Program-made: the position numbers and the translations under genes | Assembly (NCBI RefSeq): GCF_963666545.1 | Contig: NZ_OY762899.1 | Location: forward strand, 806,001-870,000 | DNA: 64,000 nucleotides | Source: an uncultured Bacteroides sp. | GTDB lineage: Bacteria > Bacteroidota > Bacteroidia > Bacteroidales > Bacteroidaceae | Reading direction: 5' to 3' | Shown here: positions 17,196-26,842 of the stretch, piece after piece | Layout: each line of letters starts with the position of its first letter | Numbering within the stretch: position 1 is the stretch's first letter | The notes under the pieces: model-generated | Databases searched by the model: none | The model's input: only the letters and a program-made list of their open reading frames with translations | Told to the model about the DNA's origin: nothing

Positions 17196-17696
17196 TTACT
17201 TCTCTATTTTGGCAAACAATTCCAGATTTTGGTCTACATACATAGCAATACGCTCCGTCAAATCTTCCTCCATCTGGAAAAATTCTTCTTCCAAATCATC
17301 AAAGGCTTCGTATGCTTCATACATGGCCATAAATTCTTCATCAGTGCGTTCTTTCTCTAGGTCTTCACGGTTAGCATCGTAAAGTTTCTTTGCTCTATAT
17401 ATCAACTTAGAAAATTCGTCAAGACCCCACAAACGCATCGCTTTAGCAAATGGATTATCAAAGATGTAACTTCCATAACCATTTTGTATCAACTGACAAA
17501 ATCCACCAATCATTATTTCATCCCGGAAAATCTGATAGGCAAGCAACGAATGCTGTTCGCCAGTAAGTAACGGCATTGTTTCGGCTGTAATCTCACTTCC
17601 CATCGCCTCTTGGTACTTATCAGTAAACACCTTGATAAACTCATCCATTCCTTCTCCCGCAGCAGCTTTCAAAGCTGTATCAGATACTTCTATCAT
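17196..17696 (-). CDS. DMP19/DUF4375-family protein
   Basis: A 166-residue acidic cytosolic protein. The segment LLTGEQHSLLAYQIFRDEIMIGGFCQLIQNGYGSYIF followed by NPFAKAMRLWGLDEFSKLIYRAKKLY is typical of DUF4375, whose fold is shared with the DNA-mimic protein DMP19. The C-terminal third is strongly acidic (Glu/Asp-rich around 125-155), in keeping with that resemblance. I chose the ATG at 17696 because the upstream extension to 17780 reads as hydrophobic and basic sequence unlike the family start. Whether it mimics DNA is not shown by the sequence. Confidence 0.7.
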   Translation of the reverse strand: MIEVSDTALKAAAGEGMDEFIKVFTDKYQEAMGSEITAETMPLLTGEQHSLLAYQIFRDEIMIGGFCQLIQNGYGSYIFDNPFAKAMRLWGLDEFSKLIYRAKKLYDANREDLEKERTDEEFMAMYEAYEAFDDLEEEFFQMEEDLTERIAMYVDQNLELFAKIEK

Positions 17697-17915
17697 TCTT
17701 CTTTTTATTAAATATTTATGCGAAAATACACATTTTTTCATTCCGCAAAGCAATAACTTTAAGAAAAAAACAAATAACATTACTTCATATTAAATATGAA
17801 CTATACCTAAGAGATTGTTGTTCTATAATCAAATAGCTCAGAGATGAGCTAAGTATAGTTGAATAGACAGCAGCTAATTAAAGTATTTACTTAACAAAAT
17901 TAACATCAAAAAAAG

Positions 17916-18416
17916 ATGAAGAAATTAGTATTATCCGTAGCATTAATGTTAGCTATGTCGATCGCTTGTGCGCAAAATTCTCTTCCAAAAGGAGATACTC
18001 AATTTAATGTAGGAGTAGGACTTTCAGACTATGGAGTGCCTGTTTATATCGGACTAGATCACGCTGTTAGTCGCGATATTACTCTTGGTGGAGAACTTTC
18101 ATACAGGAATTATGATGATAGATGGAATAGCTATGATTATGATCGTCATGTCTGGGGGATTTCAGGAAATGCTAATTATCATTTCAATAACTTGATGAGC
18201 ATTCCCAGGAATTGGGATTTTTATGCAGGGCTAAACCTTGGGTTCTATTCTTGGGATTCACCCGATGGCTATCACGGTGATCATACTTCAGGCTTGGGAT
18301 TAGGTGCACAAGTAGGCGGTCGCTACTTCTTCAACGATAAAGTAGGTATCAACTTAGAATTAGGCGGACAAACGGAATTCTCCGGTGGAAAGATAGGTCT
18401 TACGATCAAACTATAA
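17916..18416 (+). CDS. Small outer-membrane beta-barrel protein
   Basis: A 166-residue exported protein with a signal peptide (MKKLVLSVALMLAMSIACA, cleavage near 19). It then alternates aromatic/hydrophobic strands with short Gly/Asp turns (FNVGVGLSDYG, LGGELSYRNYDD, DFYAGLNLGFYSW, GLGAQVGGRYFF) and ends in ...KIGLTIKL, consistent with a small outer-membrane barrel of about eight strands. Function is unknown; such barrels may be porin-like, adhesive or structural. It is monocistronic and followed by a strong terminator. Confidence 0.75.
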   Translation: MKKLVLSVALMLAMSIACAQNSLPKGDTQFNVGVGLSDYGVPVYIGLDHAVSRDITLGGELSYRNYDDRWNSYDYDRHVWGISGNANYHFNNLMSIPRNWDFYAGLNLGFYSWDSPDGYHGDHTSGLGLGAQVGGRYFFNDKVGINLELGGQTEFSGGKIGLTIKL

Positions 18417-18440
18417 AATTAGAAAACGTATTTTCAAGAA

Positions 18441-18471
18441 AAGAGTGTTGCTCCCTTAAAGCAACACTCTT
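18441..18471. terminator. Bidirectional intrinsic terminator
   Basis: A 12-bp perfect stem (arms 18441-18452 and 18460-18471) with a 7-nt loop lies between the convergent barrel gene (plus) and FN3 lipoprotein gene (minus). Pyrimidine- and T-rich sequence follows on both sides. Confidence 0.85.
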
Positions 18472-18502
18472 CTTCTTTATTATTCAAGCATGTAAAAAGA
18501 TT

Positions 18503-19480
18503 CTATTCCGCATAATAAGTATATGAAAAATTCTCAATAGAGCCACTATAATCTTTTATTTCTTTTTTAATACAACCATTTTGATCATACTCAAAAGAAT
18601 ATGTAGCTGCTACACTAGAATAATCCCAACCGCTTGTTTTATGACAATAGGCTGAAGCATTTCCGAATAATCCTGTTTCAACCAGCCAATGACTAATACC
18701 AGCCCTTTCAGAATAAATGCAATGGGTATTCCCTACATTAGGAACTTCGGAGTATGTTTGTACCTTAAACTGTTCTACTCCATCGGTAAACTTACTCCAT
18801 TTAATAATATTGCCATTTTCAATAACCGCATTGGAGTAGATATTTCCATTCTTTTCTACCTTTATCATATTGCCATTATCATTGTAGGTATAGGCGTATG
18901 TATCCTGACCAGTAATAAAGGTAGCTACATATCCCTTATCATTTAGCGTCATCGCATAAGTGTCTTTACCCGTTACCGAAACAGAACTGCCTGAGTAGGC
19001 AAAAACCCATTCGCGATCCAGTTGCCCATCATAAAGTCTATATACCCGTTTTACTGTTCCGTTATCATTGTATTCGTAATACCACGTATCCCAGTCATCA
19101 GCAAACGTAGCTACTCTATATATAACAACGTGTGATGTAGTAGTAAACGAAACCTGAGAAAATTCGGAATCTTCAAAATATAATGAACCGGACTTTTGAG
19201 CTTTTACATCTATAGTATATGTTTTTTCGGTATCCAATCCGGTTAACTGAATGGTATTGCTTTTCGTTGTCTGCTCGTCCCCATTATTTATACGATAAAC
19301 ATAAGCATTGGCATTATCAACAGATTTCCATGTTACAACGGCCGAACTTTCTTTCACATTCGCAACCGTAACTTCGGGTTTTCCCAATATATTTTTATCC
19401 TGATAATTCTCATCATTATCACAAGATACGAAAGAAAAGAGGGTGGCTAAAACAGCCCATAATATAAAATGTGTTTTCAT
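18503..19480 (-). CDS. FN3-domain lipoprotein with YD-like C-terminal region
   Basis: A 325-residue lipoprotein (lipobox FVSC, Cys20). Residues about 33-115 form a fibronectin type III domain (GKPEVTVANVKESSAVVTWKSVDNANAYVYRIN ... TYTIDVKAQ). Residues 120-325 contain repeated strands of the type YEYNDNGTVKRVY, YTYNDNGNMIKVEKNGN and FEYDQNGCIKKEI, resembling the YD/DUF4595 repeats of Bacteroides surface lipoproteins. Probably surface exposed, with unknown ligand. It follows the sugar permease by 32 bp with no promoter consensus in the gap and ends at the terminator at 18441-18471. It may therefore be the last gene of the ribose-type operon, though a link to sugar use is inference. Confidence 0.65.
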   Translation of the reverse strand: MKTHFILWAVLATLFSFVSCDNDENYQDKNILGKPEVTVANVKESSAVVTWKSVDNANAYVYRINNGDEQTTKSNTIQLTGLDTEKTYTIDVKAQKSGSLYFEDSEFSQVSFTTTSHVVIYRVATFADDWDTWYYEYNDNGTVKRVYRLYDGQLDREWVFAYSGSSVSVTGKDTYAMTLNDKGYVATFITGQDTYAYTYNDNGNMIKVEKNGNIYSNAVIENGNIIKWSKFTDGVEQFKVQTYSEVPNVGNTHCIYSERAGISHWLVETGLFGNASAYCHKTSGWDYSSVAATYSFEYDQNGCIKKEIKDYSGSIENFSYTYYAE

Positions 19481-19512
19481 AATATATCTTCATAAAGTTA
19501 TTTTAATTAGTA

Positions 19513-20520
19513 CTAATTACCGGCACATACAATCATAGCAAGTCCGGATAGAAAGAATACAAACATCAAGGCTAAGAGCAGATTAACATTTCTTGTAGAG
19601 CCTTTAAATTCATGCCAGATAAAGACACCCCAAATTGCAGCAATCATAGGAGCACCCTGCCCAAGCGCATAAGACACTGCAGGACCTGCAACTCCGGATA
19701 CGATATAGCTAAAAGCTGATCCTAGTCCCCAAATCGCTCCCCCTAACATACCACTAGTATGTGTGGAGAAGTTGCCTTTGAAATACTCTGAATAGCTAAC
19801 CTTATTACCCACGAAAGGATAGCGCATCACAATTGTATTGAATATAAAGTTGCTAAGAAGCACTCCTATAGAAAAAACAAAAATGGCAGAGTACGGAGTC
19901 ATCATTCCCGATGCAGGAGTCTGGAAATTAGTTATATCCATGCCTTTTACAACAAAACGATAAAAAAACGACATCAACACACCCGCAACTAGAGCAGTAA
20001 CCACTCCTTTCCGATTGTTCTTGCCGTTTTCTTCATTCTTATGCATCTTGCCGGATGCTATGCCATTGCAGATAATAGCAGCTACAATTAGCAGAACACC
20101 TCCAAACAACAGCATCGGATCCCCAGACGGAAAACCGAGATAATTAACAATAACACCAAGCACTAATGCAATGCCTACTCCGAGTGGAAAAGCCACAGAC
20201 ATGCCAGCTAATGATATAGAAGCAGATAAAAGTATATTAGAAGCATTAAAAATCACTCCACCTAATAATACCCAACCGACATTATTCATCGAAGCCTGTG
20301 ACAAATCTTCTATAAACGGACGTCCGGCGTCGCCATGACTACCCATTGTAAAGCCCAACAAAATAGTAAATAAGACCATCCCGATTACATAGTCCCAATA
20401 AAATAGTTCATAACGCCAATTTTTGGAAACCAACTTCTGGGTATTCCCCCACGATCCCCAACAAATCATAGTCACGACGCAGAACACAATTGCCAATAAA
20501 TAACTGCTAACTGTAAACAT
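19513..20520 (-). CDS. GRP/RhaT-type sugar permease, probable ribose transporter
   Basis: A 335-residue inner-membrane protein with about ten transmembrane helices. It begins with a family-typical first helix (VTMICWGSWGNTQKL) and carries the Gly-rich helix AFPLGVGIALVLGVIVNY, then GLGSAFSYIVSGVAGPAVSYALGQGAPMIAAIWGVFIWHEF. These features place it in the drug/metabolite superfamily branch of glucose/ribose and rhamnose porters. Ribokinase and SusCD genes in the same operon make ribose the most likely substrate, in the role of RusT in the B. thetaiotaomicron ribose system. It lies 16 bp after the second esterase. Substrate is inferred from context only. Confidence 0.75.
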   Translation of the reverse strand: MFTVSSYLLAIVFCVVTMICWGSWGNTQKLVSKNWRYELFYWDYVIGMVLFTILLGFTMGSHGDAGRPFIEDLSQASMNNVGWVLLGGVIFNASNILLSASISLAGMSVAFPLGVGIALVLGVIVNYLGFPSGDPMLLFGGVLLIVAAIICNGIASGKMHKNEENGKNNRKGVVTALVAGVLMSFFYRFVVKGMDITNFQTPASGMMTPYSAIFVFSIGVLLSNFIFNTIVMRYPFVGNKVSYSEYFKGNFSTHTSGMLGGAIWGLGSAFSYIVSGVAGPAVSYALGQGAPMIAAIWGVFIWHEFKGSTRNVNLLLALMFVFFLSGLAMIVCAGN

Positions 20521-20536
20521 AATATTAGATTTTTTA

Positions 20537-22066
20537 TTAAATATGAATTCTATTATTCAAATAAGTTATCCAATCTTCCCAGAAAGAATAAATAGGCAAA
20601 TCTCTGGATCTAAATTCATGATCTAGCCCACTCTCTTGCAAACCAACATGCAGCTGACTACTAAATAGATAATTCCCGAATTGCGGAGATACTTCAATCC
20701 AGCATCGCGGATATCTTGAATAAGACTTGATCTTTTCCACAATCTCTTCAGAAGAGACATTGGCAGAAGATGGATTTACCAATACGATTCCGGTAAACAG
20801 ATTCTCTTTTTTAATTGATTCAACAGCACTAAGAGCTCCCTCCTCAAGACAAATCAGACCACGCATACGCTGTGAGTTTCTGATTTCTGGAACTTGTTTT
20901 TCGATGCAAAAAACGGATTTAGTTAAATGAATGTCTTTGGGGAGGAAGCAGGCTATCACAGGCCAGGTTGACCCTTTATTTATCATTTTTCCTAAACGCG
21001 TAATCAGTGTTTTTTCTACGTTTTCGCTCACATCTCCTTGTATATAAATAATCGGATATTTTCTATAAGTGCTATCATTGCCTGCCGGAAGATAGATTCT
21101 AATTGCTCTATTATCAACCTTCAGAATACGGCATTTTCTGAATGCCTGCCTGTCGGCATTTAGCACATGGCAGGGTTTGTTGACATGCCCAAATCGCTTA
21201 TCCGCAAATATCAGTACACCGGGCAAAGCCGCATTCCAACAGGTGAAATCATGACCACCGGACCGAACCATCCAGGAATGAGGTATTTTCTTTTGCAACA
21301 GCAAAACATGTAGTTCTTCATTGCTTCTGCACAAACTACCTTCCTTATCGCCTATATCAAAAAACAAAGCAAAATCCTTTAAATCATGAGCTGTCAAACT
21401 TGCCAAAATGTGATAAGGAGATCGTTGTTTGTAATACATTGTAAGACGCTCAATGCCGGTTTTTCCAGGAGCACCGAATATACGCCCCCACTGGTGGTCC
21501 CAACCTTCCTGAGGGATTTCTTCGCAATATTGTTTATCAGTACGTATGGAAGCAGACAAGGCAGCAACTGCCCCAAATAAATTTCGATTTCTCAATCCTA
21601 CGGAAAGAGCGCCAAAACCTCCCATAGAAAATCCCGCAATTACCCGTTGAGATGCATCTTTCTTTGTTCGGTAAGTATGATCAATGAAAGAAACGAACTC
21701 TTGGGTAAAGAAGTGCTCATAAGGAAAAGAACCATCATAGCTATCAGCATAATAGGATAAATACCCATCCGGAATAACAATAATGAAAGGGGCAATGTCA
21801 CCCTTTTCTGCCATGCGATCCATTACGTTAGCAACATTCCCATATTCCAACCAGCTTGAACAATCACCTCCTACCCCATGAAACAGATACAATACCGGAT
21901 AATTCTTATTAGAAGAATTATATCCATCCGGCAGAATAACCGAATAAGAGACCTCCCTCTTCAAACAGTTACTATAAAAAGAGAGTCCTTCTTTTTCAAT
22001 CATCTCTCCCATGGCCAACTGCCAGGTAAAAAATGACAAGATAAAATAAAGTATAATTCTTTTCAT
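20537..22066 (-). CDS. Exported esterase with degenerate second hydrolase half
   Basis: A 509-residue exported protein (signal peptide about 1-20). Residues 25-290 are a CE1/esterase-D-type alpha/beta-hydrolase: YPVLYLFHGVGGDCSSW, the nucleophile elbow GFSMGGFGAL, an Asp in FDIGDKEG and a His in VRSGGHDFTCW give a complete Ser-Asp-His triad. Residues 305-509 look like a decayed second copy (IRIYLPAGNDSTYRKYPIIYIQGD ... LDHEFRSRDLPIYSFWEDW) without a GxSxG elbow. It follows the first esterase by 1 bp. It may remove acyl groups from a ribose-containing substrate before or after glycosidic cleavage; that is inference. Confidence 0.8.
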   Translation of the reverse strand: MKRIILYFILSFFTWQLAMGEMIEKEGLSFYSNCLKREVSYSVILPDGYNSSNKNYPVLYLFHGVGGDCSSWLEYGNVANVMDRMAEKGDIAPFIIVIPDGYLSYYADSYDGSFPYEHFFTQEFVSFIDHTYRTKKDASQRVIAGFSMGGFGALSVGLRNRNLFGAVAALSASIRTDKQYCEEIPQEGWDHQWGRIFGAPGKTGIERLTMYYKQRSPYHILASLTAHDLKDFALFFDIGDKEGSLCRSNEELHVLLLQKKIPHSWMVRSGGHDFTCWNAALPGVLIFADKRFGHVNKPCHVLNADRQAFRKCRILKVDNRAIRIYLPAGNDSTYRKYPIIYIQGDVSENVEKTLITRLGKMINKGSTWPVIACFLPKDIHLTKSVFCIEKQVPEIRNSQRMRGLICLEEGALSAVESIKKENLFTGIVLVNPSSANVSSEEIVEKIKSYSRYPRCWIEVSPQFGNYLFSSQLHVGLQESGLDHEFRSRDLPIYSFWEDWITYLNNRIHI

Positions 22067-22067
22067 A

Positions 22068-23654
22068 TCACTTTTTTATTAACTGTTCACTAATAAAGTA
22101 GCTCATCGAATAAATGCCAGTCATTGCAGAAGCGGTTGTGCTCATTCCATTGCGAACTCTGTATTGCACAGTAGAATTCTGTGCTCTCAAAGCACAAAAG
22201 AATTGAAACATTGAAGTATAGTTTGTTCCATTATCTGTGATATCCAAATAGTATAACTTTGCTGAATTGTTTCCGGTTACCGTTCCAACGTTGGCATCTT
22301 CGGCAAAGAAATAGCTCACTTGGGGTGTATCACCAAGTGTACATTTATACAAATAATCAGCATCTGATCCGTAGGCCAAGCCCAAACGAGCAGAGGATAG
22401 ATCATCCGTATGAATAACACCCTGTACAGAACTACATATTTCGGCAAAAGAGATTCCGTTTTCTTTCATTTCTTTGGCATCAAAACCTGTTATTACAAAT
22501 TTCTTGATTCCCATAATAGAATCTAGAGATATTGCAACTTGCTCGGTAGTGACTTCAGCTTCACTCGCTCCTTTGCTATAGTACAGAATCTTATAAGAAT
22601 TGCTTTCGTTATAATCATTCGGCATCCATAGCTCAAGATCAAGGTTCTGCACTTTAATTGTTTTACTATAAGAATGAGCGTTGGTACTAAAATTATGCGT
22701 TGTTTCTTTAGAATAATCAATAGCACTAAATGAGGATTCGATAAAAGGCAGAGCCTCTTTCATGCTTTCTCGCCAGTATTCTTCTGTATGTGCTCCGTTT
22801 CTCACCCGGAATTCATGCTTAATTCCCTTATCACGCATCAAGGCATGCAATTCTCCATTACCAACGTACAACCTTTCCTCATCATCGCCACAATCTATAA
22901 AATAACGAATATCCTGAAAAGAGGATAATGCTTTATCTGCAAAGAAATGTAGCGGACACTGACTTTTATAGTATGATGTTATACGGTTATTACCCGTTTG
23001 CCCCACACCACCAAATATGGTTCCCCACTGTAGATTCCAACTATCCTGAGACAAAGTCGTGTATTGCTCGTCCGAATTTAAAGAAGGGCTTAGTCCTATA
23101 GATGCTTTAAACAGTTCAGGATGCTGAGAAGCAATAGTCAACGCTCCGAATCCTCCCATAGAAAAGCCGGCAATCGCTCTCTCGGATGAACTGGCTGTTG
23201 TTCTGAGTTGCTTATCAATCATAGGTATCAGCTCATCTGTTATCATATCCATATAGTTAAACTCGCCATCGTACTTATTACAAAAGTAGGAGTTGAATCC
23301 TTGTGGCATAACATAGATTAGCGGCCGTACACCGGCAGTTTTTTCTGCCGTATCAACAAGTGATTGAATATTCATACCCGATGGCCCCCACGAACTTTCG
23401 TCTCCTCCCCATCCATGGAGCAAATACACGACTCCAAACTTAGAGTTATCTTGTGAAAGATACTCCGACGGAAGCAATACAGAATATTTAATAATCTGCC
23501 CCAGTTTCTTGCTATAAAAACTTTGATTACCATTATAGCGCTGAGTAAATTGCACAGGCTTATCAATATCTCCATCGCCTCCGTCATCGCCGGAAGAACA
23601 TGCAGCCAAGAGCAGAAATGTCCAAAAAGAAACTATATATAGTAATGTTTTCAT
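22068..23654 (-). CDS. Lipoprotein esterase paralogue with degenerate second half
   Basis: A 528-residue lipoprotein when started at the ATG at 23654 (MKTLLYIVSFWTFLLLAAC, lipobox LAAC). The first half is a complete esterase-D-like hydrolase: VVYLLHGWGGDESSWG, GFSMGGFGAL, Asp in DCGDDEERL, His in VRNGAHTEEYW. The second half (about 320-528) repeats the scaffold (LELWMPNDYNESNSYKILYYSKG ... VQYRVRNGMST) but lacks the Ser elbow and the His. RVRNG is preserved at the end of both halves, good evidence for internal duplication. It is paralogous to the protein at 20537-22066. Lipid anchoring suggests the outer membrane or cell surface. Confidence 0.8.
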   Translation of the reverse strand: MKTLLYIVSFWTFLLLAACSSGDDGGDGDIDKPVQFTQRYNGNQSFYSKKLGQIIKYSVLLPSEYLSQDNSKFGVVYLLHGWGGDESSWGPSGMNIQSLVDTAEKTAGVRPLIYVMPQGFNSYFCNKYDGEFNYMDMITDELIPMIDKQLRTTASSSERAIAGFSMGGFGALTIASQHPELFKASIGLSPSLNSDEQYTTLSQDSWNLQWGTIFGGVGQTGNNRITSYYKSQCPLHFFADKALSSFQDIRYFIDCGDDEERLYVGNGELHALMRDKGIKHEFRVRNGAHTEEYWRESMKEALPFIESSFSAIDYSKETTHNFSTNAHSYSKTIKVQNLDLELWMPNDYNESNSYKILYYSKGASEAEVTTEQVAISLDSIMGIKKFVITGFDAKEMKENGISFAEICSSVQGVIHTDDLSSARLGLAYGSDADYLYKCTLGDTPQVSYFFAEDANVGTVTGNNSAKLYYLDITDNGTNYTSMFQFFCALRAQNSTVQYRVRNGMSTTASAMTGIYSMSYFISEQLIKK

Positions 23655-23673
23655 TGATTTTAAAATATATTTA

Positions 23674-25218
23674 TTACTCACCTAAGTTTACTGTGGCATT
23701 AGGCACAGAAGAATATACAACTAGATCCTTGCACTGTATAGCATACTTATTATTGGGATTCAACCATTTAATAACCAATTCATGGGATCCTTCCTCCAAA
23801 TTATAGTTATAGAATATATCATATTTTCTCTTTATATAGTCATACGGCATTTCAATTGTTTCCACTTTCTTGCCGTCTATGAATGCCTCCAATTGAGCAA
23901 TATAATTTTCTGTATCGGGGGCATCCTGACGTACCAAACCCATCAAGACTACTCCTTTCCCATTGAACCGAAATCTTTTTTCCATACCAAGATCAAATTT
24001 AATCACCCTTCGTTCACTTGGATAAAATCCGTCAAAAGATTGCTCAAATGCAACTGTTTCGGGTTTTTGAATAGTTGTGTAGTATTTATCGCCCTTTATC
24101 TTACCTCCATTAGCTTTTAGTACATCTGCCAATAATTTCAGATTAATGTCATATACAGAATTTAGAGATATATTTGTATATGGAAACTTGGTATTCTCAC
24201 ATTTCTCCAATCCCGGCTTCCAATAGTCAGGAATTTGACTGTAGCCCTTCATCACTCCAAGAATACCCGCTGCCGTGGCCGGATTACAATCTGAATCTTG
24301 TCCACAACGTGTAGCTATATCCATCGTTTTGAAGAAGTCGCCATTGCCATACAATAAACCGATGGTACAATACGCTGCATTTATGGAAGCATCAATATCA
24401 AATGCATTAAAAACACCCTCAGGACAACCAACCTCAAAACCATGTCCCTTTTCTATTTCGAGCCAGCATTTATGCCAGTCGTCTGGATATTGCTTCCAAT
24501 ATTTTATCACGTCAGCAATGCAACGATAAAATTTACTTTGTGTGGGAATTGTCCTCAACGCTTCCTGTATCACTGTAGGGATATCATCACTCACATAAGC
24601 CAACGTGTACATAGCGCCCATGTAAACTCCTCCATACCATCCATCACCATAGTTCATGATATGTCCTATCTTATCTGCAAATTTAGAGGCAACATTGACC
24701 ATCCCAGGACATATCATACCTATAAAATCGGATTCAATCTGGAAATCGATATCATCTGCATGGGGATTATTTTTCCAATATCCGGAGGCAGGTGGCATGA
24801 TGCCATGCAGAATATTGTATCTGGCAGCCTGATTAGCATGCCAAAGCTTATAATCGGCATTAGCGAATGCAGTAGCGTATGATTCAACCGGAGCATTAAT
24901 CCCTTCTTTTTGCATTACTTCAAGAAAAGTAAGATCCATATAGACATCATCATACAAGCCCGGATCTTCTTTGAATATATCTGCACAATAATCATCATAC
25001 CATGTAATAGGAGTCAGCTCGTGTATTAAGGCACCCTTATATTTAAATTCCGTAGGACCTCCATACGTACATCCAATGGTTTGTCCGGCCCAACCTCCTT
25101 TTATCTTATCCAGCAGAGTTTTTTTGTCAATAACAATAGTTTTCCCATAGTCTATCTGCGCTTTGGCAGGTAATATCAAAACAAAAAATAATATTATATT
25201 AGAAAGAATATATTTCAT
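23674..25218 (-). CDS. Exported ADP-ribosylglycohydrolase-family protein (copy 3)
   Basis: A 514-residue exported protein (signal peptide ending AKA-Q at about 20). Residues 30-345 match the ADP-ribosylglycohydrolase (ARH/DraG) fold: KIKGGWAGQTIGCTYGG, the acidic pair in LYDDVYMDLTFLE, NPHADDIDFQIESDFIG, and the metal motif RCGQDSDCNPATAAGILG where DSDC stands in place of the usual DxDT. A C-terminal beta-rich module (about 375-514) resembles carbohydrate- or ligand-binding attachments. Family members cleave ADP-ribose from proteins or small molecules using magnesium. Secretion means this one acts outside the cytosol. It is 6 bp from the next homologue, which it closely resembles. Confidence 0.8.
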   Translation of the reverse strand: MKYILSNIILFFVLILPAKAQIDYGKTIVIDKKTLLDKIKGGWAGQTIGCTYGGPTEFKYKGALIHELTPITWYDDYCADIFKEDPGLYDDVYMDLTFLEVMQKEGINAPVESYATAFANADYKLWHANQAARYNILHGIMPPASGYWKNNPHADDIDFQIESDFIGMICPGMVNVASKFADKIGHIMNYGDGWYGGVYMGAMYTLAYVSDDIPTVIQEALRTIPTQSKFYRCIADVIKYWKQYPDDWHKCWLEIEKGHGFEVGCPEGVFNAFDIDASINAAYCTIGLLYGNGDFFKTMDIATRCGQDSDCNPATAAGILGVMKGYSQIPDYWKPGLEKCENTKFPYTNISLNSVYDINLKLLADVLKANGGKIKGDKYYTTIQKPETVAFEQSFDGFYPSERRVIKFDLGMEKRFRFNGKGVVLMGLVRQDAPDTENYIAQLEAFIDGKKVETIEMPYDYIKRKYDIFYNYNLEEGSHELVIKWLNPNNKYAIQCKDLVVYSSVPNATVNLGE

Positions 25219-25224
25219 AGTTAT

Positions 25225-26838
25225 CTATTTATTATAATAAAATCGATCATGTTCTTTATTCTCCGAATAATACATTATATCATTAATTCGTATCACATAA
25301 TCTTTTTTACGGTTTATCCATTTCATTTCAACATGATGAGATCCCTCTTTCAACAAATATTTCCAGCATGGTTCCACTTTACGATCCGTATTGCGCATAG
25401 GTAACAAAGCTGTCTGGTCTAAGACGCCGTCAATCCAAATTTCCACTTTTGCCACATACGAATCACGTGGTTCTGCTAGTCCGAAGACTTCCGAACCAAT
25501 ATGTCTTGTTGAAACACGGTCAATATAATCCATCGTAATATTCTTTGTGCAACAAATGTTGCCCCATATAACAAAGCCATTTCCTTTGAAATCAAAATCA
25601 AAAGTGTCGGTAAGGAAGCAATCTTTCCGTTCCCGGCAAAGAGGGTATGTCTTCTCAAAATTCTGTTCAAGAGGAAGAACAGTTGCTTTTTGAACAGGAA
25701 TTTCTACTTTTCCTTCCGAAACTGTTCCATGCGCTCTGACTATTATTCTTTTTGCTAACTCAAAACTCATTTGATATGCTTTATTCAAAGACATATCCGT
25801 TTTATCAAAGGTCCTGTTTTCAACTTCTTTTAATGGATTCAACCAGAACGAGGGAATGTTATTATAGCCATTCATTACACCAAGTACTCCACCAACCGTC
25901 GACGGATTGCAGTCTGCATCTTGTCCGCATCTTGCTGCTATATCGAGCGATTTTGTGTAATCTCCATTTCCATAAAGCAGTGCCAACGCAACAAAAGCAG
26001 AATTCAGTTTCGCATCTATATTAAAGTTCAGAAAAACTCCCTTCGGACATCCTACATCACAGTTCCATTTATCTTGCAGAAAATACCAGCAATCTTTCCA
26101 ATTATCAGGATGCAGGGAATGAAATTTGATAACATCATTGATACACTGATAAAATGTACTTTCTACAGGAATTACGGATATGGAACTGTTCAGTATAGCT
26201 TCAGGCGTATTTTCATAGAAAGCAGAGCTGTATAAAGCCGACACAAAAGCACCACCGTAAAAACCCTCACCACTAGTTATTATATGACCTACAAGTGACG
26301 CTATTCTCAAGGCTTCCGGCAACATTGCCGGAGTCATTAGACCTATGAAATCTGCTTCTATCTGAAAATCAAGATCATCAGCATGCGGGTTATTCAACCA
26401 GTTACCAGAGGCTGGAGGCATTATACCGTTACGTATATTGTAACGCGCCGCCTGATTAGCATGAGCCAAATGATAATCAGCATTAGCAAAACGTATTGCC
26501 AATTGTTCTTGCGAACAGTCTAAACCGAGTTCCTGGAAGGCTTCTAGAAAAGTACAATCATTGTAGACATCATCAAAAAGCCCCGGCTTTTTATCCCACC
26601 AGTATTTGACATATCCATCGCCCCATGGAATGGGTTGATAATCTTGTACATACGAACCGGTGAACTTGAATTCGGCAGGAGCTCCAAATACCACTCCGAT
26701 AGTTTGTCCGGCCCAACCTCCCTTTATTTTATCCATTAACTCACTATCCGAAAGTTTAAGGATTGTACTCTGCTGTGCCCTTATGTTTATGCAGGCACAG
26801 CAGAAAATTGTTAGTACTATTATAGTTTCTTTTCTCAT
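25225..26838 (-). CDS. Exported ADP-ribosylglycohydrolase-family protein (copy 2)
   Basis: A 537-residue homologue of the neighbouring copy. I start it at the ATG at 26838 (MRKETIIVLTIFCCACINIRAQ, a signal peptide) because the frame start at 26862 overlaps the upstream gene. Matching motifs are KIKGGWAGQTIGVVFGAPAEF, LFDDVYNDCTFLEAF, ANADYHLAHANQAARYNI, NPHADDLDFQIEADFIG and RCGQDADCNPSTVGGVLG. A C-terminal beta module (about 400-537) ends HHVEMKWINRKKDYVIRIND, like copy 3. The pair arose by tandem duplication. Four bp separate it from copy 1. Confidence 0.8.
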   Translation of the reverse strand: MRKETIIVLTIFCCACINIRAQQSTILKLSDSELMDKIKGGWAGQTIGVVFGAPAEFKFTGSYVQDYQPIPWGDGYVKYWWDKKPGLFDDVYNDCTFLEAFQELGLDCSQEQLAIRFANADYHLAHANQAARYNIRNGIMPPASGNWLNNPHADDLDFQIEADFIGLMTPAMLPEALRIASLVGHIITSGEGFYGGAFVSALYSSAFYENTPEAILNSSISVIPVESTFYQCINDVIKFHSLHPDNWKDCWYFLQDKWNCDVGCPKGVFLNFNIDAKLNSAFVALALLYGNGDYTKSLDIAARCGQDADCNPSTVGGVLGVMNGYNNIPSFWLNPLKEVENRTFDKTDMSLNKAYQMSFELAKRIIVRAHGTVSEGKVEIPVQKATVLPLEQNFEKTYPLCRERKDCFLTDTFDFDFKGNGFVIWGNICCTKNITMDYIDRVSTRHIGSEVFGLAEPRDSYVAKVEIWIDGVLDQTALLPMRNTDRKVEPCWKYLLKEGSHHVEMKWINRKKDYVIRINDIMYYSENKEHDRFYYNK

Positions 26839-26842
26839 GGTT

